The notes: generated by a model from the sequence alone, not told the origin. Positions 11,788 to 23,460 are shown, counted from the stretch's first letter. The stretch: DNA of 34,748 nt from Neelides folsomi (GCA_034687125.1 JAQGBZ010000531.1:1-34748), one strand, 5' to 3'. Numbers and translations are program-made.

Positions 11788-14700
11788 ATGAAGGTAAGCA
11801 ATTGAAATTTATCAGAAAATATAAAATAGGAGAATAAATTCTTATCAACTATTTTGTTGTTTAAAATATTTCGGAACAATGTCAAGCCTTTCAACCATCC
11901 ATATTATTCTTTTTCTTTTTCCATTCATTGATTTTTGTTGGATATATTTATATTTTTTACATTCAGTACCTTTTATTCCAATGAATACACGAGTATAATG
12001 AATGTTATTAAATTATTTTTATCGATGTCAGGACTTGGGCGATGTCAAAAGAACCATTAGAGATAAAGGGAATAAGCCTCGTGCCAAAAAGAAGAAAAAT
12101 GATTACGAGAGCAATGAAGAATCGGATTCTTCAGGCGAGGAAGGAGGATTCTTCAAGCCAGATCAAGACGAGTCGGACGATTTAGATTCATCGATGATTG
12201 ATGACTTGGAAGGCTTCGGCGAGTCTCAGCCCATTTTGCCATCGCAAGAGGAGGAAAAAATTACAGTGAGATTTCAGTTATTCAAAAGTTTATTTCCTTT
12301 ATTTGTAAAATGACTATTATTGACTCCATTGTGATTTGTTTAAGTTCATTTTATCGTGTTTAATAATAGGTATTTGAATAGAAATCAACATTCAATTCAA
12401 TTTTTGTTTAGGAAAATGACGATGAAGCGGAGAAACGGGAGAGGCTTCGGAGACGCTCGTCAAACTTACGAAGAAAGAGTTCAGGGATGTCGAACCGAGA
12501 CTTAAACTCTTCCATCCCAGCTCCGCATCTTGATGGAGATTCACTTAAAAAGATTTACAGCTCATGCACTGAACTATTTCAAAATAAGGTTAGTTTTTAT
12601 AAACATTAATCCGAACTATTTTTTTATTTTATTTATTAATGCAAAATTAAATAGCTATTACTTCAGAATTAAATTTATCATTATTTTTTAGCAAATCAAC
12701 ACTACAAATGCTTTCAATTTGAAGTTAATTGACGTTTTAGACCAAGTCATCAAAAAAGGAGATTTTACTGATATGAACGTAAGCTTTATTTTTTACAAGT
12801 ACAAGTAGTTAGGTTAAGCTTAAATATTGAAATTATAATTTTATATGCAGTCTGCTGGTCGTCTTCTTGAAATCAATTTAAAAATATTTTCCTGCCGTGT
12901 AATGAACACGAACAATGAAGTTCTCCGTTTGGCCTCTTACATCGCGTCTAATGGGAAGCATAAAGATGGGCAAGCCAATGAATCACAGAATACGAATGGG
13001 AACGATGAATTGAATGGTGATGGCGAAGCAGAAATTTTAACTCAAATAAAAGAGAAAAAAAAGAGAACTAAAAAGGTAAAGAAATCAACTTTTTAACAAT
13101 TCGGTTTTTACCAATTTAAAGCAATTTGGATTGCTTATTCTAATCAAAATCCTGAAATCGTTTCCATTTAATTGCATGGATTTGCGGATTTTTTAGTTTT
13201 GCTTAACTGAATTATGAAATGAAGAATATTTAAATATTATTATATAAATTAGTCTTTAATCATTTGTTTTTATTCCAATATTAAAGATTCACAAATCTGA
13301 ATTTAAATCCAACATTGAGACGAATTTGAACAAAATTACCATGAATATGAACATGGTTGGAATGTCATGTAATGTTGGACGAAGGCTGGATCTCAAAAAA
13401 GATTTCACGGGTCTTCTTAAAAATTGCCGGAATTTTAATTACATTGAGTAAATCATAATAAGCAATTAAAACCAATGTAAAGAATACGCGACTTGGGGAT
13501 GTGACTAAACTCACTATACTAATTACTAATTAATTTCATTGTTAATAGTTATTTTGAAAATTACGACAACCAGAATACAGTCCATGCAAGCGAACGTTCA
13601 TTTACAGAAGATGATATTGAAGCTCCATTTGTATTGCCGAACAATATTATTAATCGTAAGTATTTTAAGAAATAAATAATTATGTATACCTAAATTAGTA
13701 TAAGTCTAAAGTTGACCTCTTATTTATTTATTTTACAACTTTTTGACCATTAACATTAACCATATGCTCTTTTAAATTATAAATATAAATAAATATAACA
13801 ATCTTTTAATCTTTTTTTGTTTTGTTAGACGAGGATTTGTCCCACATTCCATTTTTGCCTTTCAACAGGGCATCTTTTGATCCTGAGACTGACAATGTTT
13901 GGGTAAGAATTCACGATAACGTATAGTTAAGATAAATTATTAATATTAACCATAATTGGCTTTCTTTGTCACATGAAAGCGACACGAATATTAGACATTA
14001 CACTAAATTGATTATTAAATTATAGTTGAACTTATTGTATTTTTTGATTCAGGGATATCCATTATCTGATGCTGACAGGAGTGAATTGAACCTTACTAAT
14101 ATCCAAGAGTCAATTATTCCAATACCAGACCCAAGCTGCGTTTATAATCCTGAATTTATGGATGCTGAAGGAACTCGACTTGGTAAGATATATTTTAAAT
14201 ATGATTACATACCAATGTATGGCATATTCAATTTTTCAATTAACATTTCATTAATTTTCTATTTCTTATAACCAAACTTTGATTAGATTGTGATGACATG
14301 GGAGGATTCGATGAAATGGAAATAGAAGGAGAACGTGAAATTGACCCGCCGGGTGACCCCGACATGCTTGACATAACCAAGGTCACTTCTCTGGACCAAA
14401 TCGAAGAATATTTTTACCGACTCTCCAACAAGGAACAAAACGTGTTTGGACGTGGAGGTTGGAAAGGGCCGAATTTCACTAGACGCCTCGCACCTTCCAC
14501 GGTGTTGAAGAAGAAAAAGAAAAAGGAGGACGAACCAAATTTAATTGACTTTTCAAGTATTGTCTGGAAACAGTATTGTTTTAAAGCTGCCAATGAGCCA
14601 GTACATTTCGATGAAGAGACAATGGGGATGTGGCAATATAGACCAAAAGGGAACAAATTTAAGGTATTTTTTACATTAACAAATAGGAATTTTTTGATTA

Positions 14701-15957
14701 TTTAGTTTTATTTAAATGGATGTTTACAATTGTGAATAATTTTAATGGTTTTCTGTTTAGGATACAGTTTTGGAAGATGAAGACGAAATCGAGGAAGAAT
14801 ATCTCGCCCCATTTAGATTTCTCCAAGATGGAAATCTGAACAAAAAGGAATATGTGGATCCTCTTTTCCGGTTAGTTTTAAAATAAAATAATTTATTTTT
14901 GATGATGTTTATTGTTTTAAATTAGTTTTATATTTTTTAATGGTATATTTCTATTTATTCTGTTTGATTTATTTAGTTTCACTTTTGACCCCGAAATGGA
15001 TCTTTTCGATGTCCTCAAAGCCAAACATGGGAAACTCAAAAAAGTTGAGCCTTCTGCGGACGGGGAAAGACATATTGTGGTTGAAGATGAAAATCAGCCA
15101 CAGCAATCAGAGGAAGATGGTTTTTATCCATTGGAAGGATTTGATATTGAATCTATCAGAGTGGACGATGAAGATTACTGCGGGGTAATGATAATTAATA
15201 ATTATTGATCAAACTGGAGTAAGTTAATAAGCTGAATTACTTATTTTAGCAATGATTTAACATCTAATGATTAATTGATTAATTTGGTTTTAATTTAAAT
15301 AGTCGAATGGAGAACTTCGAGATTCACAGGGTCTTTCTCTTCCACAAGCAACACCAGCCTTCCCCACCTTCACTGATGATATGCAATTTGGCACAGGGGT
15401 AAATTAAAATTTGGAGAAAAAATGAGATAAAAACATAACCTTTAATTAAATGAGAATTATTCTGTGGTTTGAAATGATGAATTTAATCTTGAAATTTCTA
15501 GACCACCGATTTTGATACTGTGAAACATGACAAGAAACCGAAGATTGTCGACATGCACAAACTCAAAGTCATAATTTTCAATTATCTAAAAGAAGTTTTA
15601 CATCTTATTGAGGTAAAACTCATATTTTTGTAAAATAATATTATATCTGTATTTCTTTTTGTAATATTTAATTATATTCCTTATTTGAACTTGTAGGAAA
15701 CTGGGAAAGCAAATAGCGAAGAGGATACGCGGATTCCTCTCAATGTTCTCCTCTTTTGGATCCTGAACAACCGGACAGGGAAAGTTGAAAAGAACGTTAC
15801 AATTCATATAGCTATCACAGCTATTATGTATCTCCTCGCAGAAAAAGGCCTTTTCCTCCAAGTTCTAAACGGGGAAGACACGTTGATTGCCAGAGGGACT
15901 AAATGGGTACATTATGATCACATTCCATTTGCTGGGGATATAAGGGAAGATTTTTAA
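11788..15957 (+). CDS. NCAPH: Condensin complex subunit 2 (kleisin, NCAPH/Barren)
   Basis: Kleisin subunit of condensin I that bridges the SMC2/SMC4 heads and recruits the HEAT-repeat subunits for mitotic chromosome compaction. Fifteen exons: 11788-11793, 12032-12265, 12412-12588, 12692-12778, 12851-13075, 13287-13447, 13549-13655, 13829-13902, 14053-14182, 14287-14663, 14761-14870, 14977-15184, 15303-15398, 15502-15612, 15697-15957; 787 residues (human 741). Family signatures: ENDDEAEKRERLRRRSS at about 81-97 (human QNDDEKERLQRRRS), then KIYSSCTELFQNKQINTTNAF with NLKLIDVL, the N-terminal kleisin helices. A middle part has W-Q-Y-R-P-K near the Lys run, and the C-terminal winged helix starts at KPKIVDMHKLKVIIFNYL and ends IAITAIMYLLAEKGLFLQVL. 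All phases close. The two-codon first exon (ATG AAG, then GTAAGC) is the weakest part; residues 3-80 are an acidic, Lys-rich tail that I cannot match to relatives. Confidence 0.92.
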
Positions 15958-16104
15958 GCCACTCTAAGTTTTTTTTACCAATTCCTTCTATAATAATATT
16001 CTATGGAAGGGATGTTGTTATTATATTATTACTATTACATATTATGTATTTGTAAGTATATTCTTCATCCTTTTAAGGGGTAGTGATTTTATTTCATGAT
16101 TCTA

Positions 16105-16114
16105 AATAAATAAA
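16105..16114 (+). terminator. NCAPH polyadenylation signals
   Basis: Two overlapping AATAAA hexamers about 150 nt after the NCAPH stop codon, the expected place for 3' end formation. Confidence 0.7.
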
Positions 16115-16487
16115 AATTCTCAATTTGTTAAAATAATTAAAAATTTTATTCTTTGATAAAAAATGAATAATTGTACTTAAACTACCTATATAACTTGCTA
16201 ACTTTTTTATTTTAAGTAATCAAACAGCTTCTTTAAATTATTAATGCAATCTGATCGTTGTAAACAATCTAGGCTAACATTAAGTACACGAGTAAAATGT
16301 ACTATTACCTTCATGAAGTAAAATTATAGAAATCGTATTATAAATAAATACTCAAATCTAGAATAATTACAATGATTTTGTATAATTAAAAGTGTAATTG
16401 TAAGTTATTTTAGTAAATCTGTAAAGAATTTTTAAATTTGGATTAAAACCTCAATTAACTCAACCCTTTGGATTTCACTTTTTAACT
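16115..16487. other. Spacer between convergent NCAPH and LITAF-like genes
   Basis: AT-rich spacer between two converging transcription units. No open frame of interest and no repeat seen. Confidence 0.6.
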
Positions 16488-16493
16488 TTTATT
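16488..16493 (-). terminator. Polyadenylation signal of the LITAF-like gene
   Basis: TTTATT on the plus strand, i.e. AATAAA for the minus-strand gene, about 50 nt beyond its stop codon. Confidence 0.6.
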
Positions 16494-16542
16494 AACCACA
16501 GAAGATCTATTTCTATTGTTTAAATTATTTTGAGTGGGACTG

Positions 16543-17335
16543 TTACTTCTGACCACGCTCGTTGAACTTTTGACATTCAAGGACATTGAGCTTGGACGGT
16601 TGAATTATTCGATTATAATCTCCGCACACTTTCTTCTTATCCCGGAAATCCACACAGAGGAACATACAATAAAGAGGAAAGAAAAGCCAGAAAGTCCCAA
16701 CAGCAATCCAACAACATCGATTGCACACAGGTTTAATTGCAACTGGGCCGCGATGACCGCAGTTTAGGCAAGTGGCTACCCGGGCTGTTTGCTGAGCCCG
16801 AATTTGCTCATGTTGGATATGTTCCCTCTTTTTAACTTGATTCTCTTTCCATCCAATGGGCATTGTGGATCCGCGACTAGAAATACTTTGCTTGCCTAAT
16901 TTAAAACATATTTTTAATTAACATATTAAAATCATAGTTAGTCAATAAATAAACCGTGCTAAATATTGTAGTTATATTGTTTAAAATCTCTAACTAACAA
17001 TTAATCGTATTAAATCTAAACTTACTATTTGGGAGCGAATGCTGGGATTGACTGCCGCTATTGTTAAATGAGGAGTGATGGTGATGATGGTGAGATTGAA
17101 CACGGCCAAGATTTGTCGTTGATTGACCCCGATTTCTAACATTTCCTTGAGAGATTCTTTGTTGGTTAATTCTTGAGGGGCTGCTGGGAAGTTGGAGTTG
17201 TTGGCTGCTCTTCTGAACTCCTATATTCAATTGGGACTGGCGATGAATTTGCCCTGCTTGTGGCGTTGTTTGAACAGGATTGACCTGGCTGGGTCTTTTG
17301 ATTTGAGCATTTGGATTATTCGTATTTGAATTCAT
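16543..17335 (-). CDS. LITAF-like zinc-knuckle membrane protein with Gln/Asn-rich N-terminus
   Basis: Two exons (17335-17026, then 16895-16543), phase-1 junction with donor GTAAGT and acceptor AAATTAG; 220 residues. Residues 1-104 are low complexity, rich in Gln, Asn and Ser with a run of six His. Residues 146-200 resemble the LITAF/SIMPLE domain: TCLNCGHRGP (C146, C149), then C161-x2-C164, a hydrophobic segment at about 165-184 (CWIAVGTFWLFFPLYCMFLC), then VDFRDKKKVCGDYNR. In the family the domain inserts as a monotopic anchor into endosomal/lysosomal membranes, holding zinc between an N-terminal CxxC and a C-terminal HxCPxC. Here that second knuckle is degenerate (KKVCGDYN), while an extra CxxC (161/164) precedes the membrane segment and may replace it. 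A BRI3/CDIP1-type relative is possible. Family assignment is moderate; the gene model is good. Confidence 0.68.
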
Positions 17336-18131
17336 AGTAAAGAGGTAAAAAGTTGGAACACACAGCTTTCATTGATTCCATTCGTTTCCTTTATGAAGCC
17401 AAAAACCAATGTTTTATTTTGAATCATTTAGTTTTGAATCATCAATCCATTAATATTTATAAAGTGTCATTGGGAAGCAATTCAATTAATTTTAACTCAT
17501 TTTTTGAGGAGATTTATTGTAATTAACTATTACTATGATCACATATTCCATATAGAGAGAATGTTTTTATAGGTACATAAATGCATCAGCGCATGTTGTG
17601 GTTCATAGCCTTCATGGGGCGGGGGTGTGGAACTTTGTATGGAGGTTATAGTGGTTTAAATTTGACAGTTTATCCAATAGTGTTTTTAATGTAATAATAA
17701 TATGCCAAATAACTTTTTTAGAATCGTATTCGTATTAAATAAATGTATACAAATATTCTGTGTGCTTTTTATCAATAATCACTAATCACATAAAAAATAA
17801 ATGACAATGCTAAACAGCTATTAAACACATTCAAGGGGTATTTAAGCTCGATCCTTGAAAATATGCCCTTGGAAAAACCAAAAATGCTTTAATTTTCAAC
17901 TTATTTCTGTTCTGATTTATTATAAACATAAATCAGTAATAATCTAATAATCAATCAAAGTCTTGAAAAGATTATTTGATTAAATTTTACAAAATAAGCT
18001 TGTTGAGATTATCGCAAGGTTGTGATTACTTTTAAAGTCAATGCTGTATTACAATACCTGCATATTTAAAAAAGTATTATCAAAGCCTTTTTTTATTCAT
18101 TTGGCACTTCTTGTATGAAGAAGCGTTAAAA
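17336..18131. other. Divergent promoter region
   Basis: About 800 bp between the LITAF-like gene (-) and the carboxypeptidase (+), which start in opposite directions. Within it are a TATA-like box near the carboxypeptidase and GATA-type TTATCA motifs at 17768 and 18077. No coding potential was seen. Confidence 0.55.
18063..18070 (+). promoter_or_regulatory. TATA-like box of carboxypeptidase gene
   Basis: TATTTAAA about 60 bp upstream of the ATG at 18132. It is followed within 10 bp by TTATCA (18077-18082), the complement of TGATAA, a GATA-factor site typical of gut-expressed genes in nematodes and insects. Short motifs in AT-rich DNA, so only suggestive. Confidence 0.4.
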
Positions 18132-20252
18132 ATGAAGCTCTTCATTTTAACCCTCTTTGTGGTAATTTATTCAGTTTCAGCTAAAGAAATCGGAGTTAAA
18201 AATGAGCTAAAACACTTTAACGGGTAATTTTTAATTCACTTCCAAACTGGATCCAAATTTTGAAAAAGATTTTTTTAAAGACATGGATTTGTAATAAAAA
18301 GGTACAAGGTGTTGAGAGCGAGCCCAATCACACAATCACATTTAGACATTTTGGAAAATCTCGAGAGTCAGAATGTTTATGATTTCTGGTCAGATCTCAT
18401 TTTGGGTCAACCAGCAGATATCATGGCGAGCCCTGAGCAACACAAAGCTCTTCAACAAATTTTACTTGATAACAAAATCACATTCAGAGTTATGATTGAA
18501 GACGTTGAAAAGTATGAGAATTAAATATTTATTTCCTAATTGTTCGTATTAAAGATAAAGATAATTAAACCTTTGGTCTTTAAAGACTTGTAGAAGGAGA
18601 AAGAGAAAGCATGAAAAGATTCAACCACGGAAGGATGAATTGGGATACTTACCAAAGAATGGACACAGTAAACCCTTACTTTAATTTAAAATATTTGAGA
18701 ATGGGTCAGTGTGGTTAATTAGTATTTTATGTAATACTTGCAAATAGATCTACGACTGGCTCATTGATATTGCAACTGCCAATCCTGGATTATGTACTCT
18801 TTATTCAGTTGGTCAAAGCTTCGAACAACGAGATTTAAGAGTTTTGCGAATTACCAATCACACGAGCACAACTCCTAAAAAAGCTTTTTGGATTGATGGA
18901 AGTGAGTTCCCAATTTTTATAAAAAATATTAATTCTTATATAAACTTTTGATTAATTGGGTTTTTAGTATCGTTTTAATGGTTAATTGTTATTAAAAAAT
19001 TTAATTAAAGCTATCCATGCAAGAGAATGGGTCGCCACTTCCACCGTAACTTACATCATCAACGAGATCCTTACAAACCAACAAGCTTATGCAGATATTC
19101 TTGAACATGTTGAATTCTTCATTATGCCAATTGTAATTTTAGTCTATAATTAACTTTATGTCATATTCACTTAATTTAATATAGTTTGATTACACCCAAT
19201 TTGTTTTTAAAATAAGGTCAATCCAGACGGCTATGAATTTTCTCACACTAATAATCGAATGTGGAGGAAGACGCGAACTAATTGGGTCGGGTCATGTTAT
19301 GGAGTCGACTGCAACCGTAACTTTGGTTTTGGATGGGGCGGCGCTGGGTCGAGCAATGACCCTTGTGATGAAACTTACCGAGGACCAGCTGCATGGACTG
19401 AACCGGAAGCTCGGGCTGTCCAGAACTTCATCAATACATTCAGAGATATGGAAAATACAAATTGGGTTTCTTTTGCAACCGTTCACAGCTATAGTCAGGT
19501 ATTTGCATTTCAACTTTTGCAATTTGTATTTTGATCCATTGGATGTTTGCCTACCTATGCCTATATAGAATTTATAATAATGTATGTTTTATGATTAAAT
19601 CTTTTCATAGCTTTGGATGACTCCTTGGGGTTACACATTTGATCTTCCAGAAGATTATGAAGAATTGGTATAAAATCACAGTTTTTACAAAAACTAACTA
19701 ATTTAGTATATAACTTTTACAAAATTGAAAATTTTTAAATTTTGTTTAGATGGTGGTTGCAGATGCATCAGTAGCTGCTTTAACCGCCGTTCATGGAACT
19801 CGTTACCAAACTGGGTCTTCGGCCAATATCCTTTGTAATTAAATCTCATTAGTTAATAAATCAAATAATATAATTGTGAACAATCCATACAGAGAACAAA
19901 TGGAAATCTGGAATTTAAATTAGCACTTTTTAAATATCTGTATATTTGTCAATAGATCGATCTTCTGGATCTAGCAGAGATTGGGCTAAAGGAGAAGGAG
20001 GGTAATGTGACAGAATTAATCAATAATAATAATAATCTACTTTTAAATAAAAATTTATATTTCAATTTAATGCAGCAATTGGAAAATAATGAATGCCTTT
20101 TAATTATTTGTAGGTTCAAGTACGTTTACACTCTTGAGTTGAGGGATACAGGAGATTATGGATTCATTCTCCCACCAGAACAAATCATTCCAACTGCGGA
20201 GGAAACTTGGGCTGGGCTTCAAGTTTTGGCCAGGCACACGATGACAGCTTAA
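18132..20252 (+). CDS. Secreted zinc carboxypeptidase, M14A family, with Arg at the S1' specificity position
   Basis: Removes single C-terminal residues from peptides, made as a secreted zymogen. Ten exons: 18132-18223, 18302-18511, 18586-18667, 18748-18901, 19011-19132, 19217-19498, 19611-19667, 19750-19834, 19956-20001, 20114-20252; 422 residues, the usual prepro-CPA/CPB length. Signal peptide [17 protein letters not shown], propeptide from about 31 (YKVLRA) to about 115-125 (basic MKRFNHGR). Zinc ligands H182 and E185 (HAREW) and H310 (HSYSQ). Substrate-binding set: WRKTR (Arg127 equivalent), CNRNFGF (Asn144/Arg145), Tyr362 (Tyr248). Catalytic E385 in LELRDTG (Glu270). Seven residues after Tyr362 comes Arg369, aligned with residue 255, which is Ile in CPA and Asp in CPB; Arg there is associated with acidic C-terminal preference (as in CPO). 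All splice phases close. Confidence 0.95.
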
Positions 20253-20285
20253 CTTATTGTTAAATGTGTTGTAAATAAGTTCAGA

Positions 20286-20291
20286 ATAAAA
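20286..20291 (+). terminator. Polyadenylation signal of carboxypeptidase gene
   Basis: AATAAA 34 nt after the stop codon, with a further AATAAA overlapping just downstream. Confidence 0.75.
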
Positions 20292-20357
20292 TAAATATGT
20301 TTTGATGTTAAAATTGTACATACATAATATATTTTATTATCCATTCAACGTGATATT

Positions 20358-20365
20358 TATAAAAA
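20358..20365 (+). promoter_or_regulatory. TATA box candidate for the Kelch gene
   Basis: TATAAAAA about 160 bp upstream of the Kelch gene ATG, within the 275-bp gap after the carboxypeptidase gene. Confidence 0.45.
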
Positions 20366-20526
20366 GAGCACACATAAGTTAAATTATTTCGTATCAAATG
20401 CAACGCTAATTGTAACTTTATTTATTCCTTTAATTTTTTGTTTAAATTTTAAACATTTTAAATTAACTAGTTCAAAATTTTAATTTATTTACATTAATTG
20501 GCATTCAGATTGGTTTTATATTAAAA

Positions 20527-23460
20527 ATGGTCATTAAAGTTAAGAATTCGCCCACTGTAGAATCCATTGTTCTTCATTTAGACATCCGAGATGCACAAAG
20601 TGAATTAAATTTTAATGACAAGGATAGCGATTCTTCAGACGACGAGGAAAATGATGGGGAAGATGAGAGTGATGACGGGGAAGAAGAAAGCGACGACGAG
20701 GAAGAAAGTTACGATGGCGAGGAGGAAAGTGACGATGGGGAGAAAAAAGGGATGCGAGGAAAGGAAAGCGAAGAGGATAAAAATTCAAATACCGGCGATG
20801 ACGCTGACGATGAAAGTGAAGACAATGATGATCCAACTCCAATTCCCGCACCGGTTCCAATGGGAAGTGATTCAAAAGGCAAAGAAAAAAAGAAACCAAA
20901 AAAGAAAGTCAAAAGCAAACCAAAGAGCAAGCCAAAGAGCAAACCAAAAAGCAACCCAAGTACCAAACCGAAAAGTAAACCCAAGAAAAGAGCAAAAGGT
21001 GAGAAATCATTAAAAGAAGAAATTGTCGAATATCTCAATGAGGAAGCGAAGGATGAAGAAAAGGAAAAAACATGTGGGAGCAAATTACAGAGAGCTTTGG
21101 AAATCAACGACAAATGCGAATACCCAGGCGAAGATGAAGGCGAAGAAGAATTCGAGGAAATGTGCGGTGAAGATGCAAAACCTCCAGACCCACTCGTTTT
21201 CTTATATGCACATAACAAGCAATGTGTCAAAACAATTCTCGTTTATAATGTCGAGGTTAAGATTTAAATTAAATTAATTATGATAAAATAATTTATTTAA
21301 TTATGTAGACTCAAGCTATATGTGAATTAACAACAACGCCGTTTCACCCTTGCGATGGTTCCAGCCTCGTTTTCCTCGATGACAAAGTTTACGTTCTTGG
21401 AGGATTTACTTATAAAAATGGTTGTTGCAAATATATTACGAACCATGTTTGGAGCTACGACTTAAGGGCCAATTACAACTTGTGCATCCAACACGAAATC
21501 GAAAGATGTACAAAAGAGAGGGAAAAGGAAGAAAAATGGAATAGGAAAAACAAATGCTGTTGTCCTCGTCATCCTTGGGATATGACACAAAATTTTAAAA
21601 GGTATCAGAAGACCAACAAGGGTCAAACACAATGCGGCTGTCCAAAATTTCAACAATTTTATGACCAATCTGGCCAAGGATGTTCGGGGCCTCGTCCTGT
21701 CTATGTGGAAAACGACAGTCAGAGATGTACAGATTTAAGAAAAGAGGAGAAGAAGAAAAGCGAAGAGAAGAAGAAATGTAAAGAGAAGACGAAAAGCAAA
21801 TGCAAGGAAAAGAAAAAGACTTGTGAAGAAAAAAGAAAGGAAAAAGAATGCGAAGGAAAAAGGAAGGAAAAAGAATGTGAAGAGGAACATAAGAAAAATG
21901 GGAGAAGCAAATCTGGTAAAATATTTTATTAATTTACTTTACTTTTGCTATTTTAATTTTAAAGTATTGGTATTGGTATAATTAATAAATGAATAAATAA
22001 ACTTAAAACTATTAGTTTAGGGGAGAAAGAAAAGAAAGAGAAAAAGGGAGAAAAGACTCGATTGCAAGGAGGCGGAAGTCGTAACAATATGTGCTATTTG
22101 ATGTGTCCACCGGAGAAGAATCAGGATGAAGAAGATCAAAAAGCAGCTTTCAGAAAGCATAAGAAAATTCCTCAGCCTCCTCCGAATGAAACTGCACAAG
22201 GAGGGAGAATTGAAGAATGCCCGGGGAAAATAGGAAACAATTGGAACCAAGAACCAAGAATGCTTTCACCAAGGTTTAAAAGATGAAATCTCAATACATT
22301 CAATTAAATGATCATTTGATTTGACAGGTTTAATTTTGGTGCTACAAGACTCGGAGATTCCATTTACGTTGTAATCATATATAAATTATTTCTTTATTAC
22401 CCACTGTCTATTGTACATACAAAATAATAAATACAAAAGATTATTTAAATAAATAAAATTTATTTTTAATATTTTTGATGCCTCTTTATGTACAATAGTT
22501 TGGAGGCGTTTCAGAACAAAGTGAGTATTTGACGGTTCTAAATGAAAGATTCACTCCTGGAAATGGATGGAGTCCAATAGGTTAACTAAACTATTATTTC
22601 AATCGAACTAAAGCTTTCTATTTAAGATATATGATAAATTAATAATATTGACAACTCATAAAAATGTAATTGGCTTTATTAAAGCTAGATTACCAATGAT
22701 GAGGAAAGAATTTGGTATCACGGGATTTAAGGGAAAGATTTATTTAATGGGAGGTCACGGTGGTCCAAGTATTGAGACATTAACGAGAGCAGATGAATAT
22801 GATCCGCTTACCAATTGCTATACAAAATTGCCGAACATGGTCAAGGGAAGATATGGCGTTATGTTGGCTGGACTTGGGGATCTCGTTTATGCCATTGGCG
22901 GCACGGAATTTTATACCCAAAAGTAAGAAAATCAATTTAAAAATTGTTAAGCATAACGTCATACCTTATAATTATTTAAATATTTATATTTATTTTTGTT
23001 AAAGGCCTATTAAAGATGTCGAGTCTTTTAGTCCTCAATATAATGAATGGAACGTCTGTGCTAATCTCAAAGTTGAAAGAACTCACGGAGGTTAATTAAA
23101 CAGATTGAACATTTATTTACTTTTAAATAAATAGGTCACAACTTAAATATAAAATTATTTTTACAATTTTATACTAGTCGGTGATTTTGCTAAATAATAT
23201 CAACAAGATTAATTTCTTTACTTTAGTTGTCGTTCCACTGAATGGTCTTCTTTATGCAATTGGAGGAAATGAGGTAAAATGTTTCACTCATTTTACTACT
23301 CTTGAAAATCTGACAACTTTTTAAATCCTTTTGACTTCCTCAGGGTCAGTCGACAATCGAAGTGTATGATCCTTACAATGGTGAGTGGACAATGGGAAAC
23401 CCAGGCCTTCCTTTTGATGGTGGTGAATTTTACACGGCAGCACCTAATTACCAACAATAG
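20527..23460 (+). CDS. Kelch-repeat beta-propeller protein with charged N-terminal tail and Lys/Cys-rich insert
   Basis: Nine exons: 20527-21255, 21309-21915, 22021-22273, 22328-22370, 22499-22580, 22685-22922, 23005-23090, 23227-23273, 23344-23460; 733 residues. Residues about 32-102 are Asp/Glu/Ser repeats (SDDGEEESDDEEES type). Residues 117-159 are Lys-rich with KPKS repeats. Kelch strands follow: VFLYAHN (about 223), VYVLGG (about 268), then after a long interruption IYVFGG, IYLMGG, VYAIGG and LYAIGG, about six blades closing at the C-terminus. Residues about 305-525 between the second and third blades are highly Lys/Glu/Cys-rich (KKCKEKTKSKCKEKKKTCEEK), with CCCPRHPW and GCP motifs. There is no BTB or BACK domain, so it is not a typical cullin adaptor. 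Function unknown; the propeller suggests a protein- or actin-binding role, as in scruin-like Kelch proteins. Frame and splice sites are consistent throughout. Confidence 0.87.

Noticed and set aside
12002..12031. ATG at 12002 as NCAPH start without an upstream exon
   Set aside because: It would add MLLNYFYRCQ-type residues from a stretch that looks like an intron end (pyrimidine-rich, ATGTCAG). The ATG at 12025 is in another frame and reaches a stop after 11 codons.
20612..21230. Long minus-strand frames over the Kelch gene first exon
   Set aside because: They are antisense shadows of the repetitive acidic and lysine codons; the plus-strand exon continues in phase into Kelch blades.
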